Part shown: positions 27,913 through 37,619 of the stretch, piece after piece
Numbering within the stretch: the first letter of the stretch is position 1
How the letters are laid out: every line of letters starts with the position of its first letter
NCBI GenBank assembly: GCA_003217735.2
Contig: CP031585.1
Coordinates: 2,281,501 to 2,345,500, forward strand
Reading direction: 5' to 3'
Length of the DNA: 64,000 nucleotides
Origin: Marinibacterium anthonyi
GTDB lineage: Bacteria > Pseudomonadota > Alphaproteobacteria > Rhodobacterales > Rhodobacteraceae
Notes under the pieces: model-generated
The model's input: the letters and a program-made list of their open reading frames with translations, nothing else
What the model was told of the DNA's origin: nothing
The model's database searches: none
Program-made: the position numbers and the translations under genes

Positions 27913-29478
27913 TCAGCAATCCTCGAAATCGGTTTCGGAGGACGGGAAGGCGGCGACCCCCTCGGCCGGGGCCGTTACCGGCGCCGGCTCGGGGGCAACC
28001 GTCGTCACCACCGGGCGGGACGCGCCGGCGGGAATGCCGGTCACCGGGCAATTGCCCGACAGCGCCGGCAGGACACGGGATTCCGTCAGCGGTTCGTCCC
28101 AGGGCGCGGGTTCGCGCAGTTCCGCCCACATCGGGTTGTTCACGGCCCGGTCAATGGCGTTCAGCAGGTCGACCATGCCCATGTAGCCGGCATAGGGTTC
28201 ATGCTTTTCCTGGTTCACGTCGACCCAGGGCATTTTCGCCTTCAACGCCACGAACTGCGACCGGCCGCCCGACATCAGCACATCGGCGCCCGCGTCCTTC
28301 AGCAGGCGGTACATGTCCTTGGGCGCCATGTTGTCGAACATGTGCTTGTCGTCGCCCATGATGTCGACGACGCGGCCCTTGTCCTCCTCGGTGGCCTTGC
28401 GGATCGAGGTGCCGATGACCTCCATCCCCAATTCCTGCAGCGCCGCCACCACCGACCACGACTTGTGCCCGCCAGTGTACAGCAGCACCTTGCGGCCTGC
28501 GACGCGGGGACGGAAGGGGTCCAGATCGGCCCAGATCTGCGCTTCTTCCTGCGCGATCAGCGCCTCGCAGCGGTCCAGCAGATCGGTATCCGCGCCCTGG
28601 TCCACCAACAGGCGGCACATCCGGCGCAACGAGTCCGAGGTGTCGGAGATGCCGTAGAACGAGCCTTCGAAGAAGGGGATGCCATGGCGTTCTTCCAGCT
28701 TGCGGGCGACGTTGATCAGCGCCTTCGAGCAGACCATCATCGTCACCCTGGCCCGGTGCATCATGGCGACCTGCTTGTAACGCGCATCCGCTGCCAGGGA
28801 ACCCAGGATGCGGATGCCGAGCTTGTCGAGCAGCGGTTTGACCTGCCACAGCTCGCCCGAAAGGTTGTAATCGCCGACGATGTTGATGTCGTAGGGGGTG
28901 GTGAATTCGGGCTCGACCGTGCCGATGACGTGGTCCAGCATCGCCTCTCCGGCCAGCTTGTTGCCGAGGTTCTTGGACCCCACATAGCCCGGCGCGTTGA
29001 TCGGGATGCAGGGGGTGGCGAATTTCTCGGACGCCACCTTGCAGACGGCGTCGATATCGTCACCGATCAGCGCCGGCACGCAGGTCGAATAGACAAAGAC
29101 GGCGGGGGGCTGTTCGGCCTCCACCAGCTCCCTGATGGCGCGGAACAGCTTGCGTTCGCCGTGGCCCATGACGATGTCCAGCTCGGTCATGTCGGTGGTG
29201 AAGCCGGTGCGGTAACGATCCGACCCCGAAGAAGCCGCGCCCCGGTTGTCCCAGCCGTTGCCTTCGCAGGCCAGCGGCGCATGGACCAGGTGGGCGACAT
29301 CGACGATGGGCTGCAGCACGATCTTGGCACCGTCAAAGGCGCAGCCTCCGGCGGCGGCGCCGGGGGTAAGCGGCTTGGCGCACCCCTTCTTGCGCTGCTG
29401 TTCGGACTTCGACAGGTTCGTCCCGCAGGCGGGTTCGTTGAAGACGTCCGCGATCTTGTCCTTCAGTGCATCGCCCAT
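27913..29478 (-). CDS. nifE: NifE, FeMo-co scaffold alpha-like subunit
   Basis: 521 residues, homologous to NifD. Conserved parts are KGCAKPLTPGAAAGGCAFDGAK, HAPLACEGNGWDNRG and VYSTCVPALIGDD; GDYNLSGELWQVKPLL follows. The start at 29478 is chosen because AGGGAG lies 6 bases upstream, and because the alternative ATG at 29502 lies upstream of the predicted sigma54 start of transcription (about 29497). The C-terminal ~50 residues are an Ala/Pro-rich tail ending in FEDC. It heads nifE-N-X-DUF269-CCE_0567-fdxB-nifQ-TPR. Confidence 0.96.
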   Translation of the reverse strand: MGDALKDKIADVFNEPACGTNLSKSEQQRKKGCAKPLTPGAAAGGCAFDGAKIVLQPIVDVAHLVHAPLACEGNGWDNRGAASSGSDRYRTGFTTDMTELDIVMGHGERKLFRAIRELVEAEQPPAVFVYSTCVPALIGDDIDAVCKVASEKFATPCIPINAPGYVGSKNLGNKLAGEAMLDHVIGTVEPEFTTPYDINIVGDYNLSGELWQVKPLLDKLGIRILGSLAADARYKQVAMMHRARVTMMVCSKALINVARKLEERHGIPFFEGSFYGISDTSDSLRRMCRLLVDQGADTDLLDRCEALIAQEEAQIWADLDPFRPRVAGRKVLLYTGGHKSWSVVAALQELGMEVIGTSIRKATEEDKGRVVDIMGDDKHMFDNMAPKDMYRLLKDAGADVLMSGGRSQFVALKAKMPWVDVNQEKHEPYAGYMGMVDLLNAIDRAVNNPMWAELREPAPWDEPLTESRVLPALSGNCPVTGIPAGASRPVVTTVAPEPAPVTAPAEGVAAFPSSETDFEDC

Positions 29479-29508
29479 GTCGCGCTCCCTGGCTTTTGCC
29501 ATGGTTCA

Positions 29509-29523
29509 GCAAGCAGTGTGCCA
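29509..29523 (-). promoter_or_regulatory. Sigma54 -24/-12 promoter of the nifENX operon
   Basis: The minus strand reads TGGCACA-CTGC-TTGCT, with consensus GG-N10-GC spacing. Predicted transcription start near 29497, about 19 bases ahead of the chosen nifE start codon. Confidence 0.92.
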
Positions 29524-29580
29524 AGCCCGCAGAGCCTGTGATTTCAGGGGGTTGGATGGCACGGGCGACAGGCGCGGCGA

Positions 29581-29596
29581 TGTCGGGTTCGCGACA
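29581..29596. promoter_or_regulatory. NifA upstream activator site of nifE
   Basis: TGT-CGGGTTCGCG-ACA is an exact TGT-N10-ACA match, centred about 92 bp upstream of the predicted start. Because the site is symmetrical and lies 83 bases before the divergent DsrE-like gene, it could also act on that gene, but no -24/-12 element was found on the plus strand. Confidence 0.87.
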
Positions 29597-29678
29597 ATGG
29601 CGGAAATGTCGGTGCCGTGCGATGCTGGGGCACTTGCCGGGAGGGTTGGGACGGCGGGACAAAAAGGGAGGAGACCCG

Positions 29679-30110
29679 ATGATCCGACACTATGCGCTGG
29701 CATGTGTGCTGGCGATGGCGCCCGTCGCGGCGATGGCCGAAGGCGTGACCCATCGCGTGGCAATCCACGTGGACCAGAACGATCCGCAGGTGATGAACAT
29801 GGCGCTGAACAACGCGCAGAACGTTGCCGCCTATTACGCCGAACAGGGGGACGAGGTGGTCATCGAACTGGTGACCTACGGGCCCGGGCTGCAAATGCTG
29901 GTGGCCGACAAGAGCCCGGTGAAGGATCGCATCGGGGCAATGTCGCTGGAACTGCCGATCACGTTTTCGGCCTGCGGAAACACGATCGCGGGGATGGAGA
30001 AGGCCGCCGGCCACGAGATCACATTGCTGGACGAGGCCGAGGTGGTGCCCTCGGGCGTGGTCCGGCTGATCGAGCTGCAGGAGGAAGGGTACGCCTACGT
30101 GCGGCCGTGA
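29679..30110 (+). CDS. Exported DsrE/F-like protein inside the nif island
   Basis: 143 residues. A signal peptide (MIRHYALACVLAMAPVAAMA) is followed by HRVAIHVDQNDPQVMNMALNNAQNVAAYYAEQGDEVVIELVTYGPGL, the Rossmann-like DsrE/F fold, and by a single cysteine in ITFSACGNTIAGME at the position of the sulfur-carrying Cys of that family. It may bind sulfur or redox ligands in the periplasm. GGGAGGAG precedes the ATG. It is divergent from nifE and convergent with nifK, with a shared terminator at 30121-30146. Confidence 0.75.
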   Translation: MIRHYALACVLAMAPVAAMAEGVTHRVAIHVDQNDPQVMNMALNNAQNVAAYYAEQGDEVVIELVTYGPGLQMLVADKSPVKDRIGAMSLELPITFSACGNTIAGMEKAAGHEITLLDEAEVVPSGVVRLIELQEEGYAYVRP

Positions 30111-30120
30111 GATCGTGAAA

Positions 30121-30146
30121 ACCGGCCGCGGGGATCCGCGGCCGGT
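30121..30146. terminator. Bidirectional terminator between the DsrE-like gene and nifK
   Basis: An 11-bp perfect stem (ACCGGCCGCGG / CCGCGGCCGGT) with loop GGAT lies in the 54-base gap between two convergent stops. AAAA precedes it on one side and TCTTG follows on the other, so it may end both the plus-strand gene and the nifHDK transcript. Confidence 0.85.
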
Positions 30147-30164
30147 CTTGCCGATGTGACGCAA

Positions 30165-31703
30165 TCAGCGGGTCAGATCGTAGGAATAATCGGTCTCGCC
30201 CGGGATGATCGTATCGTCGTCCAGCTTCTCGAAGACGGTATCCAGCAGCTTGACCAGCGTGGTCAGAGCGCCCTGGTAGCCCCAGGTCGGGAAGCGGTGG
30301 TGGTGGTGGCGGTCGAAGATCGGGAACATCAGGCGGATCAGCGGCGTGCCGATGTCGCGTTCCAGGTACTTGCCGTAGGAATTGCCGATCAGCATGTCCA
30401 CGGTCTCGGTCGCCATGAGCGAGCGCATGTGCCACAGGTCCTTGCCACCCCAGGCCTTGGCCTTGGCGCCGAAGGGCGACGTGGCGAACAGCGCTTCCAT
30501 TTCCTTGACCCAGGCTTTCGACCCGTTGGTGGCCAGGCAGTGGATCGGCTCGCCGCCGGTTTCCATCACGAACCGCGCCATGGCGTAGACAAAGTCCGGA
30601 TCGCCGTAGATCGCGTAGGTCTTGCCGTGCAGCCAGGCCTGGCTGTCGGCCAGCGCGTCGACGAACCGGCCGCGCTCTTTCTTCAGGCTCTCGGGGATCG
30701 CCTTGCCGGTCAGCTCGGACACCTTCATCAGGAATTCGTCGGTGGCCTGGATGCCCATCGGGTAATGGAAGGTGGCGACCTCCTGTCCCGTTTCCGAGAC
30801 ATATTCCATGGTTTTGGGCGTGCAGTATTTCTGCATCGAGATCGTGGCCTTGGCGTTCAGGGCCGCCTTGGCGTCTTCCAGCGTGGTGCCGCCGTCGTAC
30901 ATGCGGAATTCGCCATCGGACGGCGTGTCATAGACGTCGGACACGTCGCTGAGAAAGGTGAAATCCACATCCATTTCACCCAGCATCCGCTTGATTTCAC
31001 GGTTGTTTGCCACGGCGAAACCGTCAAAGCCCGGGATGATGTTTATGCTGTCGCCCGCGGTGCGTTCGGCCTTGTCCCAGAAATGGGAAAGTATCCCTTT
31101 TTGCATGTTGTCGTAGCCGTCGACATGGCTGCCCACGAAGGCCGGGGTATGGGCGAAGGGCACATCGAAGCTTCCCTCGACGGACCCCTTCTCCTTGGCC
31201 TGCTGGATGAAGGAATTCAGGTCGTCCCCGATCACTTCGGCCATGCAGGTGGTCGAAACGGCGATCATCTTGGGGTTATACAGCGCCTTGGTGTTGGCCA
31301 GCCCGTCCACCATGTTGATGAGCCCGCCGAAGACGGCCGCGTCCTCGGTCATCGACGAGGAGACGCAGGAGGACGGTTCCTTGAAGTGGCGCGACAGGTG
31401 CGAGCGGTAATAGGCGACACAGCCCTGGGACCCATGCACGAAGGGCATGGTGGCCTCGTAGCCTTGGCTGGCAAAGACGGCGCCCAGCGGCTGGCAGGCC
31501 TTGGCCGGGTTCACGGTCAGGGCTTCGCGCGCCAGGTTCTTTTCGCGATAGTCCCAGGACTTGGTCCAGTCGCCGATTTCCTGGACCAGTTCGTCCGGGT
31601 GACCGCATTCGTACTTGACCTTCTTGTTGGCCAGCATCTCGGTATATTCGGGCTGCTGGAAAAGCGGTGCGTGATCCAGCACCTTGTCCGCCGATTGGGG
31701 CAT
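30165..31703 (-). CDS. nifK: NifK, nitrogenase MoFe protein beta subunit
   Basis: 512 residues. With the start at 31703 ([15 protein letters not shown]) the P-cluster ligands are C70, C95 and C153, the same numbers as in Azotobacter vinelandii NifK, which supports this start; an ATG at 31712 (MKPMPQ) is the alternative and has AGAAGG directly before it. [25 protein letters not shown] and [12 protein letters not shown] are conserved. It forms the alpha2-beta2 MoFe protein with NifD. It is third in nifHDK, 124 bases after nifD, a gap that contains the hairpin element at 31797-31823. Confidence 0.98.
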   Translation of the reverse strand: MPQSADKVLDHAPLFQQPEYTEMLANKKVKYECGHPDELVQEIGDWTKSWDYREKNLAREALTVNPAKACQPLGAVFASQGYEATMPFVHGSQGCVAYYRSHLSRHFKEPSSCVSSSMTEDAAVFGGLINMVDGLANTKALYNPKMIAVSTTCMAEVIGDDLNSFIQQAKEKGSVEGSFDVPFAHTPAFVGSHVDGYDNMQKGILSHFWDKAERTAGDSINIIPGFDGFAVANNREIKRMLGEMDVDFTFLSDVSDVYDTPSDGEFRMYDGGTTLEDAKAALNAKATISMQKYCTPKTMEYVSETGQEVATFHYPMGIQATDEFLMKVSELTGKAIPESLKKERGRFVDALADSQAWLHGKTYAIYGDPDFVYAMARFVMETGGEPIHCLATNGSKAWVKEMEALFATSPFGAKAKAWGGKDLWHMRSLMATETVDMLIGNSYGKYLERDIGTPLIRLMFPIFDRHHHHRFPTWGYQGALTTLVKLLDTVFEKLDDDTIIPGETDYSYDLTR

Positions 31704-31796
31704 GGGTTTCATCCTTCTGTTGGCCGTCCGCATTCCGAGACGCGCCATGGTTGAGGAAAACTTTGGCTGAGGAGGGCGCGAACGCCCCCCGTTGGC

Positions 31797-31823
31797 GTAG
31801 GATGGGTCAATGACCCATCTTAC
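31797..31823. repeat. GATGGGTC hairpin between nifD and nifK
   Basis: GTAGGATGGGTC (31797-31808) pairs with GACCCATCTTAC (31812-31823) around AAT, with one mismatch. The core is the same as in the hairpin pair at 6479-6546. It begins 4 bases past the nifD stop on the transcript, so it forms in the nifDK message and may affect mRNA ends or nifK expression. Confidence 0.7.
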
Positions 31824-31826
31824 ATG

Positions 31827-33335
31827 TCACTCGGCGGCGATCGCCTTGGGCGCATCCCAGGGGGCGTCGTACATGCCCCAGACCGGGTTGTTGATCGCCA
31901 GGTCCATGTCGCGGGCGAAGATGGCAAAGCCGTCGTAGCCGTGGTAGGGGCCGGAATAGTCCCAGCTGTGCATCTGACGGAACGGGATGCCCATCTTCTG
32001 CACCGGGTACTTCTCCTTGATGCCCGAACCCACCAGATCGGGGCGCACCTTCTCGATGAACTTCTCCAGCTCGTAACCGGTCACGTCATCGTAGATCAGC
32101 GTGCCTTGCTTAACGTAATGGCCGGTCCGCTTGTAGTCGTCGTTGTGGCCGAACTCGTAGCCCGTGCCGGCGATGACCATGCCCAGGTCGTCATAGGCGG
32201 TGACCACGTGGCGCGGCCGCAGCCCGCCGACGTACAGCATCACCGACTTGCCCTCCAGACGCGGGCGGAACTTGGCGATGATGTCGTCCACCAGCGGCTG
32301 GTACTTGGCGATGACCTTCTCGGCGTTCTCCTGGATGGTCTCGTCGAAGTTCTTCGCGATGGCGCGCAGACTGGCGGCGATCTGGGAGGGGCCGAAGAAG
32401 TTGTATTCCATCCAGCCGACGCCGTATTTCTCTTCCATGTAGCGGCAGATGTAGTTCATCGACCGGTAGCAGTGGATCAGGTTCAGCTTGGCTTTCGGCG
32501 CCCGCTCGATCTCGGCGAGCGTCGCATCGCCCGACCAGTTGCCGACCACGTTCAGGCCCATTTCCTCCAGCAGGATCCGCGACGCCCAGGCGTCGCCGCC
32601 GATGTTGTAATCGCCGATGACATTGACGTCGTAGGGCCCGGGCTCGAAGGTCTTGACGTTGTCGGATTCCTCCTGCTCGAACACCCAGTCGCGCACGGCG
32701 TCGTTGGCGATGTGGTGACCCAGCGACTGGGACACGCCCCGGAAGCCTTCGCAGCGCACCGGCACCATGGTCTTGCCGTGTTCCTTCTTCTTTTCCTTGG
32801 CCACGGCTTCGATGTCGTCGCCGATCAGGCCGATCGGGCATTCCGACTGGATCGTGGTGCCGTTGGCCAGCGGGAACAGCTCGTTGATCTCGTCGATCGT
32901 CTTGCCCAGCTTCTTGTCACCGCCGAAGACGATGTCCTTTTCCTGGAAGTCGGTGGTGAACTGCATGGTCACGAAACTGTCCACGCCGGTCTTGCCGATG
33001 TAGTAGTTGCGCCGCTGGGACCAGGAATACTGGCCACAGCCGACGGGGCCGTGCGAGATGTGGACCATGTCCTTGACCGGGCCCCAGACCACGCCTTTCG
33101 ATCCGGCATAGGCGCAGCCGCGGATGGTCATCACGCCGGGAACCGACTTGATGTTGGACTTTGTGGTATCGCATTTCGACGCGATGCCGGTGGTCTCGTC
33201 GGGCGCCTCGTCGGTGGCCTGGGACACCTGCAGGTGCTTGGCCCGCTTCTTCCTGGCTTTGTCCGGATAGGCTTCGAGGACTTCCTCGATCATGGCCTCG
33301 TAGTCTTCCGGCCCGCTGACGTGATCTTTGGCCAT
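31827..33335 (-). CDS. nifD: NifD, nitrogenase MoFe protein alpha subunit
   Basis: 502 residues. P-cluster ligands C74 ([15 protein letters not shown]), C100 ([10 protein letters not shown]) and C166 ([10 protein letters not shown]), and the FeMo-co ligand C289 ([10 protein letters not shown]) are present; the cofactor His lies in [16 protein letters not shown]. The set defines a Mo nitrogenase rather than VnfD or AnfD. It lies 144 bases downstream of nifH, behind a stable hairpin. Confidence 0.98.
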   Translation of the reverse strand: MAKDHVSGPEDYEAMIEEVLEAYPDKARKKRAKHLQVSQATDEAPDETTGIASKCDTTKSNIKSVPGVMTIRGCAYAGSKGVVWGPVKDMVHISHGPVGCGQYSWSQRRNYYIGKTGVDSFVTMQFTTDFQEKDIVFGGDKKLGKTIDEINELFPLANGTTIQSECPIGLIGDDIEAVAKEKKKEHGKTMVPVRCEGFRGVSQSLGHHIANDAVRDWVFEQEESDNVKTFEPGPYDVNVIGDYNIGGDAWASRILLEEMGLNVVGNWSGDATLAEIERAPKAKLNLIHCYRSMNYICRYMEEKYGVGWMEYNFFGPSQIAASLRAIAKNFDETIQENAEKVIAKYQPLVDDIIAKFRPRLEGKSVMLYVGGLRPRHVVTAYDDLGMVIAGTGYEFGHNDDYKRTGHYVKQGTLIYDDVTGYELEKFIEKVRPDLVGSGIKEKYPVQKMGIPFRQMHSWDYSGPYHGYDGFAIFARDMDLAINNPVWGMYDAPWDAPKAIAAE

Positions 33336-33391
33336 CCTTTTGGCTCCTTCTCACTAGGGTGTGGCCCACTAAGCGTGGAATGTGGCTGGCA

Positions 33392-33415
33392 AAGGGGCCG
33401 GGCAGGCGGCCCCTT
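33392..33415. repeat. Hairpin between nifH and nifD
   Basis: AAGGGGCCG (33392-33400) pairs with CGGCCCCTT (33407-33415) around GGCAGG. A hairpin at this place is common in nifHDK operons, where it protects the 3' end of a processed nifH message and lets NifH exceed NifDK. The function is inferred from position. Confidence 0.65.
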
Positions 33416-33479
33416 CGCGGGTTTGGCGTGACGGTCGGCGCGGCGGGGTGCGTCCCGCCCCACGGATCCGCCGGCGGGG

Positions 33480-34388
<909 letters not shown>

Positions 34389-34435
34389 TCAATCTTCGAC
34401 GAGTGGCCGGTATGGCCGCACTCGAGGATGGAACA

Positions 34436-34450
34436 GCATGTGGCGTGCCA
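34436..34450 (-). promoter_or_regulatory. Sigma54 -24/-12 promoter of nifHDK
   Basis: The minus strand reads TGGCACG-CCAC-ATGCT, with GG-N10-GC spacing. The -12 half is ATGC in place of TTGC, a weaker match than at nifB, iscA or nifE. Predicted start near 34424. Confidence 0.88.
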
Positions 34451-34517
34451 AGCGGATCCGTGGGGAAATCGGCTGCGTTTACAGGCGTTTGACATGGCGG
34501 GCCACAAAACCCCACGT

Positions 34518-34533
34518 TGTGGCGAATGCGACA
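34518..34533. promoter_or_regulatory. NifA upstream activator site of nifH
   Basis: TGT-GGCGAATGCG-ACA is an exact TGT-N10-ACA match, centred about 102 bp upstream of the predicted start. The rest of the 353-base nifH upstream gap (34365-34717) holds no gene. Confidence 0.87.
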
Positions 34534-34717
34534 ATGGCCCGACATGTCGTCTGTCGGGCGCCCGGATGTGCGGCGAAACGCACCGTCAGGGGCGGATCGG
34601 GCGCGAAGCTTTTGACTTGGGCGACGGGGGCGGCAATGACGGGGCGACCATATTCCGGAGGATACCGATCATGACCCGCCCCTCGTTTCTTTTTCCCGTC
34701 CCGTTGGTGGCCGTCAC

Positions 34718-35638
34718 ATGACCCGGGTCGCCTGTGTCGGGGCCGGGCTGGTCGGATCGGCCTGGGCCTTCGTCTTTGCCCGCGGTGGCTGTGACGTCAC
34801 GGTCTACGACGCGCGGGGGGCCGAGGCGCGGGCCCATACCGCCGAGCTGCTCAAGCGCACCGCCGGGATGACCGGCGCGGGGCCGGAGGTGGCCGAACGG
34901 GTGCGGTTCGCCGATACGCTGGCCGGGGCGCTCGAGGGCGCGGAGCATGTTCAGGAATCGATCAAGGAAGACGTGGGCATCAAGCGCGCGCTGTTCGCCG
35001 AGATGGATGCGATCGCGGGGCCCGACACGATCCTGGCCTCGTCGACCTCGGCTTTGCTGGGATCGACCTTCATGGATATCCCGGGCGCCGCGCGGGCGCT
35101 GGTGGCGCACCCCGTGAACCCGCCGTCGTTGATCCCGCTGGTGGAATTGTGCCCGACCCCGAAGACCTCCGCCGAGACGGTGGATCGGACGCGGGCGTTC
35201 ATGACGGACCTGGGGATGAAGCCGGTGGATCTGAAGAAGGAGATCGACGGCTTCCTGCTGAACCGCCTGCAATACACCCTGGTGGCCGAGGCGATGCACC
35301 TGGTGGGCGAGGGATATTGCAGCGCCGCCGATATCGACAGGGTTCTGACCGACGGGCTGGCCCTGCGCTGGTCGACGCTGGGGCCCTTCGCGGTGGCGCA
35401 TCTGAACGCGGCCGGGGGGTTCCGGGATTTCGTGGCCCACCTGGGGGGCATGATGCGGACCATGGGGCAGTCGGCGCAGACGGATTACGATTGGACGCCC
35501 GAGATGGTCGAGGCGATCCACGAGGACCTGGCCAGGGACATTCCGGTCGAAAAGCTGCCCGAATGGCAGGGCTGGCGGGACAGGAATATCCTGGCGACGC
35601 GGGCGATCCAGGACGATGCGGAGGGGCGCAAGCCCTGA
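34718..35638 (+). CDS. 3-hydroxyacyl-CoA-dehydrogenase-family NAD-dependent dehydrogenase
   Basis: 306 residues. The Rossmann motif VACVGAGLVGSAWAFVFARGG is at the N terminus; AHPVNPPSLIPLVELCPTPKT holds the catalytic His and the conserved Asn-Pro; FLLNRLQYTLVAEAMHLVGEGYCS follows. Length and the second part match the lambda-crystallin / L-gulonate dehydrogenase / carnitine dehydrogenase branch better than fatty-acid oxidation enzymes. The substrate is uncertain. The start at 34718 has only GGTGG upstream. The gene begins about 185 bases from the nifH NifA site on the opposite strand but shows no nif promoter. Confidence 0.8.
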   Translation: MTRVACVGAGLVGSAWAFVFARGGCDVTVYDARGAEARAHTAELLKRTAGMTGAGPEVAERVRFADTLAGALEGAEHVQESIKEDVGIKRALFAEMDAIAGPDTILASSTSALLGSTFMDIPGAARALVAHPVNPPSLIPLVELCPTPKTSAETVDRTRAFMTDLGMKPVDLKKEIDGFLLNRLQYTLVAEAMHLVGEGYCSAADIDRVLTDGLALRWSTLGPFAVAHLNAAGGFRDFVAHLGGMMRTMGQSAQTDYDWTPEMVEAIHEDLARDIPVEKLPEWQGWRDRNILATRAIQDDAEGRKP

Positions 35639-36023
35639 AGGCCCTGGCCCCTTTCCCCTGGCCCGTGTCCCACGCGTGGGACACGGGAGCGGGTGAGGAA
35701 TTTCAAGGGGTTACAGAGGCGGATTAACCGCCTCTTAACCGATGCGATGCAAATGTCCCGCGCGCGGCGTTGCGCAAGCCCGGCATCCGGCCAGCGCCGC
35801 CGCCGGGCTTTGCAGACCGCCGCCCCGGTCTTCTTTCTGGCAAAAATACCCAATCCCGCCACCAGCCGTCCCGCGCCAACGGCTTGGAAAAGTGCCCCGG
35901 GCCCGCACGCGCCAGCGCCGGGCCCGGGTGCGGTCGTGGTGCGGTCGTCTTCGGGCAGGCCCGGATCAGGCCCGGATCAGGCCCGGATCAGGCCCGGTGT
36001 CGCGATGACCCCGCAGAGACGGG
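35639..36023. repeat. Gene-free gap with a 26-bp palindrome and an 11-bp tandem repeat
   Basis: No gene is supported in these 385 bases. A perfect palindrome with 13-base arms (core GTGTCCCACG / CGTGGGACAC) lies at 35662-35687, close after the dehydrogenase stop, and may terminate it; the same core is at 548-567. A GGTTACAGAGGCGG sequence follows at about 35708. At 35958-35997 the unit GGCCCGGATCA is repeated 3.6 times in tandem, just ahead of the 3' end of the LysR gene. Confidence 0.7.
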
Positions 36024-36893
36024 TCAGCGGAATTCGCCGGCCAGGACGTCGGCGAAGGCGCGCACCCTGTGGGTGATGTCGGCGCGGCTGGCGAAGGTCA
36101 GGTTCAGCGGCGGTGCGGCGGTGATCAGGTCGGGCCAGAGCAGATGCAGGCGGCCCGCACCGATCAGGTCCGTGCACAGGCCGGCGGGCAAAAGCCCGAT
36201 ACCCGCCCCCGCCAGAACCAGGTCGCGGGCCATCAGCTGGTTGTCGGCGATGATCGCGCCGGCGGGCAGCTTGCGGCCCGCCAGCACGACCCGTTCCAGA
36301 AAGGCGCGCAGACCGGGAGGGGGCGCGATGAAATCGGTGATCTGGGCCGGACCGGAGGGCAGGGCGTTGCGGTCCAGCCAGTCGGGGCTGGCGCAGAAAT
36401 GCCAGGCGACCGGGGCCAGCCGCCGTTCGATGCGCGCGCCGCCACCGCCGCCGGATCCGATCCGAAGGGCGATATCGACGTCGTCGCCGATAAGGTCCAG
36501 CGCGGTGTTGGTCAGCAGCACCCGGAAGCGCACCGCCGGGTGCTGCCGGCGGAACGCGGTCACCGCGCGGGCGATGGGCGAGGTCGGGAAATCGGCGGGC
36601 GCGGTCAGGCGGATCAACCCGCTCAGCCGGTCGGGCCGGTTGCGCACCATGTCCATGGCGCCGGTCAGGGTCCTGAGTCCGTCTTCGGCCCGGTCGAACA
36701 GCACCTGGCCATCCTCGGTCAGCGACAGCGACCGGGTGGAGCGTTTCAGAAGCCGCGTGCCCAAGGTCTGTTCCAGCGTCTTGATGTGCAGGCTGACGGT
36801 GGACCGGGGCATGGACAGCGCGGCGGCGGCGGCGGTGAAGCTGCCGGCGCGCACGACCGCGACAAAGGTCTGCAGGGGGGTGAGACGGTCCAT
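36024..36893 (-). CDS. LysR-family regulator, divergent from the cupin gene
   Basis: 289 residues. The N-terminal winged helix reads LQTFVAVVRAGSFTAAAAALSMPRSTVSLHIKTLEQTLGTRLLKRSTRSLSLTEDG, the standard LysR domain; the C-terminal part is the two-lobed ligand-binding domain. The RLLKRSTRS variant and length are those of the CrgA-like branch. It is divergent from the cupin gene across 93 bases and likely controls it. The ligand is unknown. Confidence 0.88.
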   Translation of the reverse strand: MDRLTPLQTFVAVVRAGSFTAAAAALSMPRSTVSLHIKTLEQTLGTRLLKRSTRSLSLTEDGQVLFDRAEDGLRTLTGAMDMVRNRPDRLSGLIRLTAPADFPTSPIARAVTAFRRQHPAVRFRVLLTNTALDLIGDDVDIALRIGSGGGGGARIERRLAPVAWHFCASPDWLDRNALPSGPAQITDFIAPPPGLRAFLERVVLAGRKLPAGAIIADNQLMARDLVLAGAGIGLLPAGLCTDLIGAGRLHLLWPDLITAAPPLNLTFASRADITHRVRAFADVLAGEFR

Positions 36894-36986
36894 TGTCCAG
36901 ATATCTGCCCAGTGATGTCGTCGGTCGCCATCTTATGCGAACAATGCATCCGGTCCATGCTTTTCCCGGTTCAGAAGGAGACGCAG

Positions 36987-37520
36987 ATGACCCCGCAATC
37001 CGAAACGCAAACTGACACGCATATCGACGGTGGCCCGCATGCGGGCGGGAAATTGCGTGCTACCGACATCGCCCGGTTTTCCGGGATCGAGGCCGCCATC
37101 CTGATGGGCGGCGCGGACGCGCCCTTTTCGGTGATGGAGATGGTCGTCGCGCCGGGACTGGGCGCGCCGGCGCATGTGTCGCCGCGCGAGGACAAGGTGT
37201 TCCATGTGACGGACGGCGGATTCCTGTTCCTGGTGGGGGAGGCGCGGATCACGGCGGGGCCGGGGGATCACCTGTTCGTCGGCAAGGGGCAGGTGCACGG
37301 GTTTTCCGCCCGGGGCGACGGGCCGGGGCGGATGACGCTGGTATCGACGCCGGCACTGCACGACCGTTTCTTTCGCGCGCTGTCCGCGCTGGACCTGCCG
37401 CATGACCCGGCCAAGGTCGCGGCGGTCTGCGCCGCCTGCGATCAGCGGATTGTTGGGCCGGTTGTTGGGCCAGTGATTGGGCCGGTTGTGGGGCCAACGG
37501 ATAAGGACAACGTGGGGTGA
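36987..37520 (+). CDS. Cupin-domain protein with a (V/I)VGP repeat tail
   Basis: 177 residues. The cupin core runs from about 45 to 115 (VMEMVVAPGLGAPAHVSPREDKVFHVTDGGFLFLVGEARITAGPGDHLFVGKGQVHGFS). The histidines of motif 1 and the final His are present, though the first motif has one His fewer than typical metal cupins. AAGGAG precedes the ATG at 36987. The C terminus carries four tandem 12-base units (37449-37496) that encode IVGP-VVGP-VIGP-VVGP. Function unknown; small-molecule binding or isomerisation is possible. Confidence 0.75.
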   Translation: MTPQSETQTDTHIDGGPHAGGKLRATDIARFSGIEAAILMGGADAPFSVMEMVVAPGLGAPAHVSPREDKVFHVTDGGFLFLVGEARITAGPGDHLFVGKGQVHGFSARGDGPGRMTLVSTPALHDRFFRALSALDLPHDPAKVAAVCAACDQRIVGPVVGPVIGPVVGPTDKDNVG

Positions 37521-37571
37521 CGGGATGGATGGAGCGTGGCGCTGTTTGGCAGTGCCCTGGCCGTGCGGAAA

Positions 37572-37595
37572 GGCCCGGACAGGGGTGTCCGGGCC
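37572..37595. terminator. Bidirectional terminator between the cupin gene and the flavin hydroxylase gene
   Basis: GGCCCGGAC (37572-37580) pairs with GTCCGGGCC (37587-37595) around AGGGGT, in the 99-base gap between two convergent stops. Confidence 0.75.
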
Positions 37596-37619
37596 GTCCT
37601 GATCGGTGGATCGCCGCGC

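Noticed and set aside
27853-29541. 562-codon plus-strand frame antisense to nifE
   Set aside because: It is a codon-bias shadow of nifE with no recognisable domain.
29597-29678. Possible sigma54 promoter for the DsrE-like gene on the plus strand
   Set aside because: The nearest GG...GC pairs have spacings of 7 or 11 bases, none with the required 10.
34718-35638. Assigning the dehydrogenase to the nif or aromatic pathway
   Set aside because: It has no nif promoter, is separated from the catabolic genes by a terminator-like palindrome and a LysR-cupin pair, and its family has many substrates.
36069-36986. Long plus-strand open frame antisense to the LysR gene and continuous with the cupin gene
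   Set aside because: It is a GC-driven shadow of the LysR gene. The cupin gene has its own ribosome-binding site and ATG at 36987.
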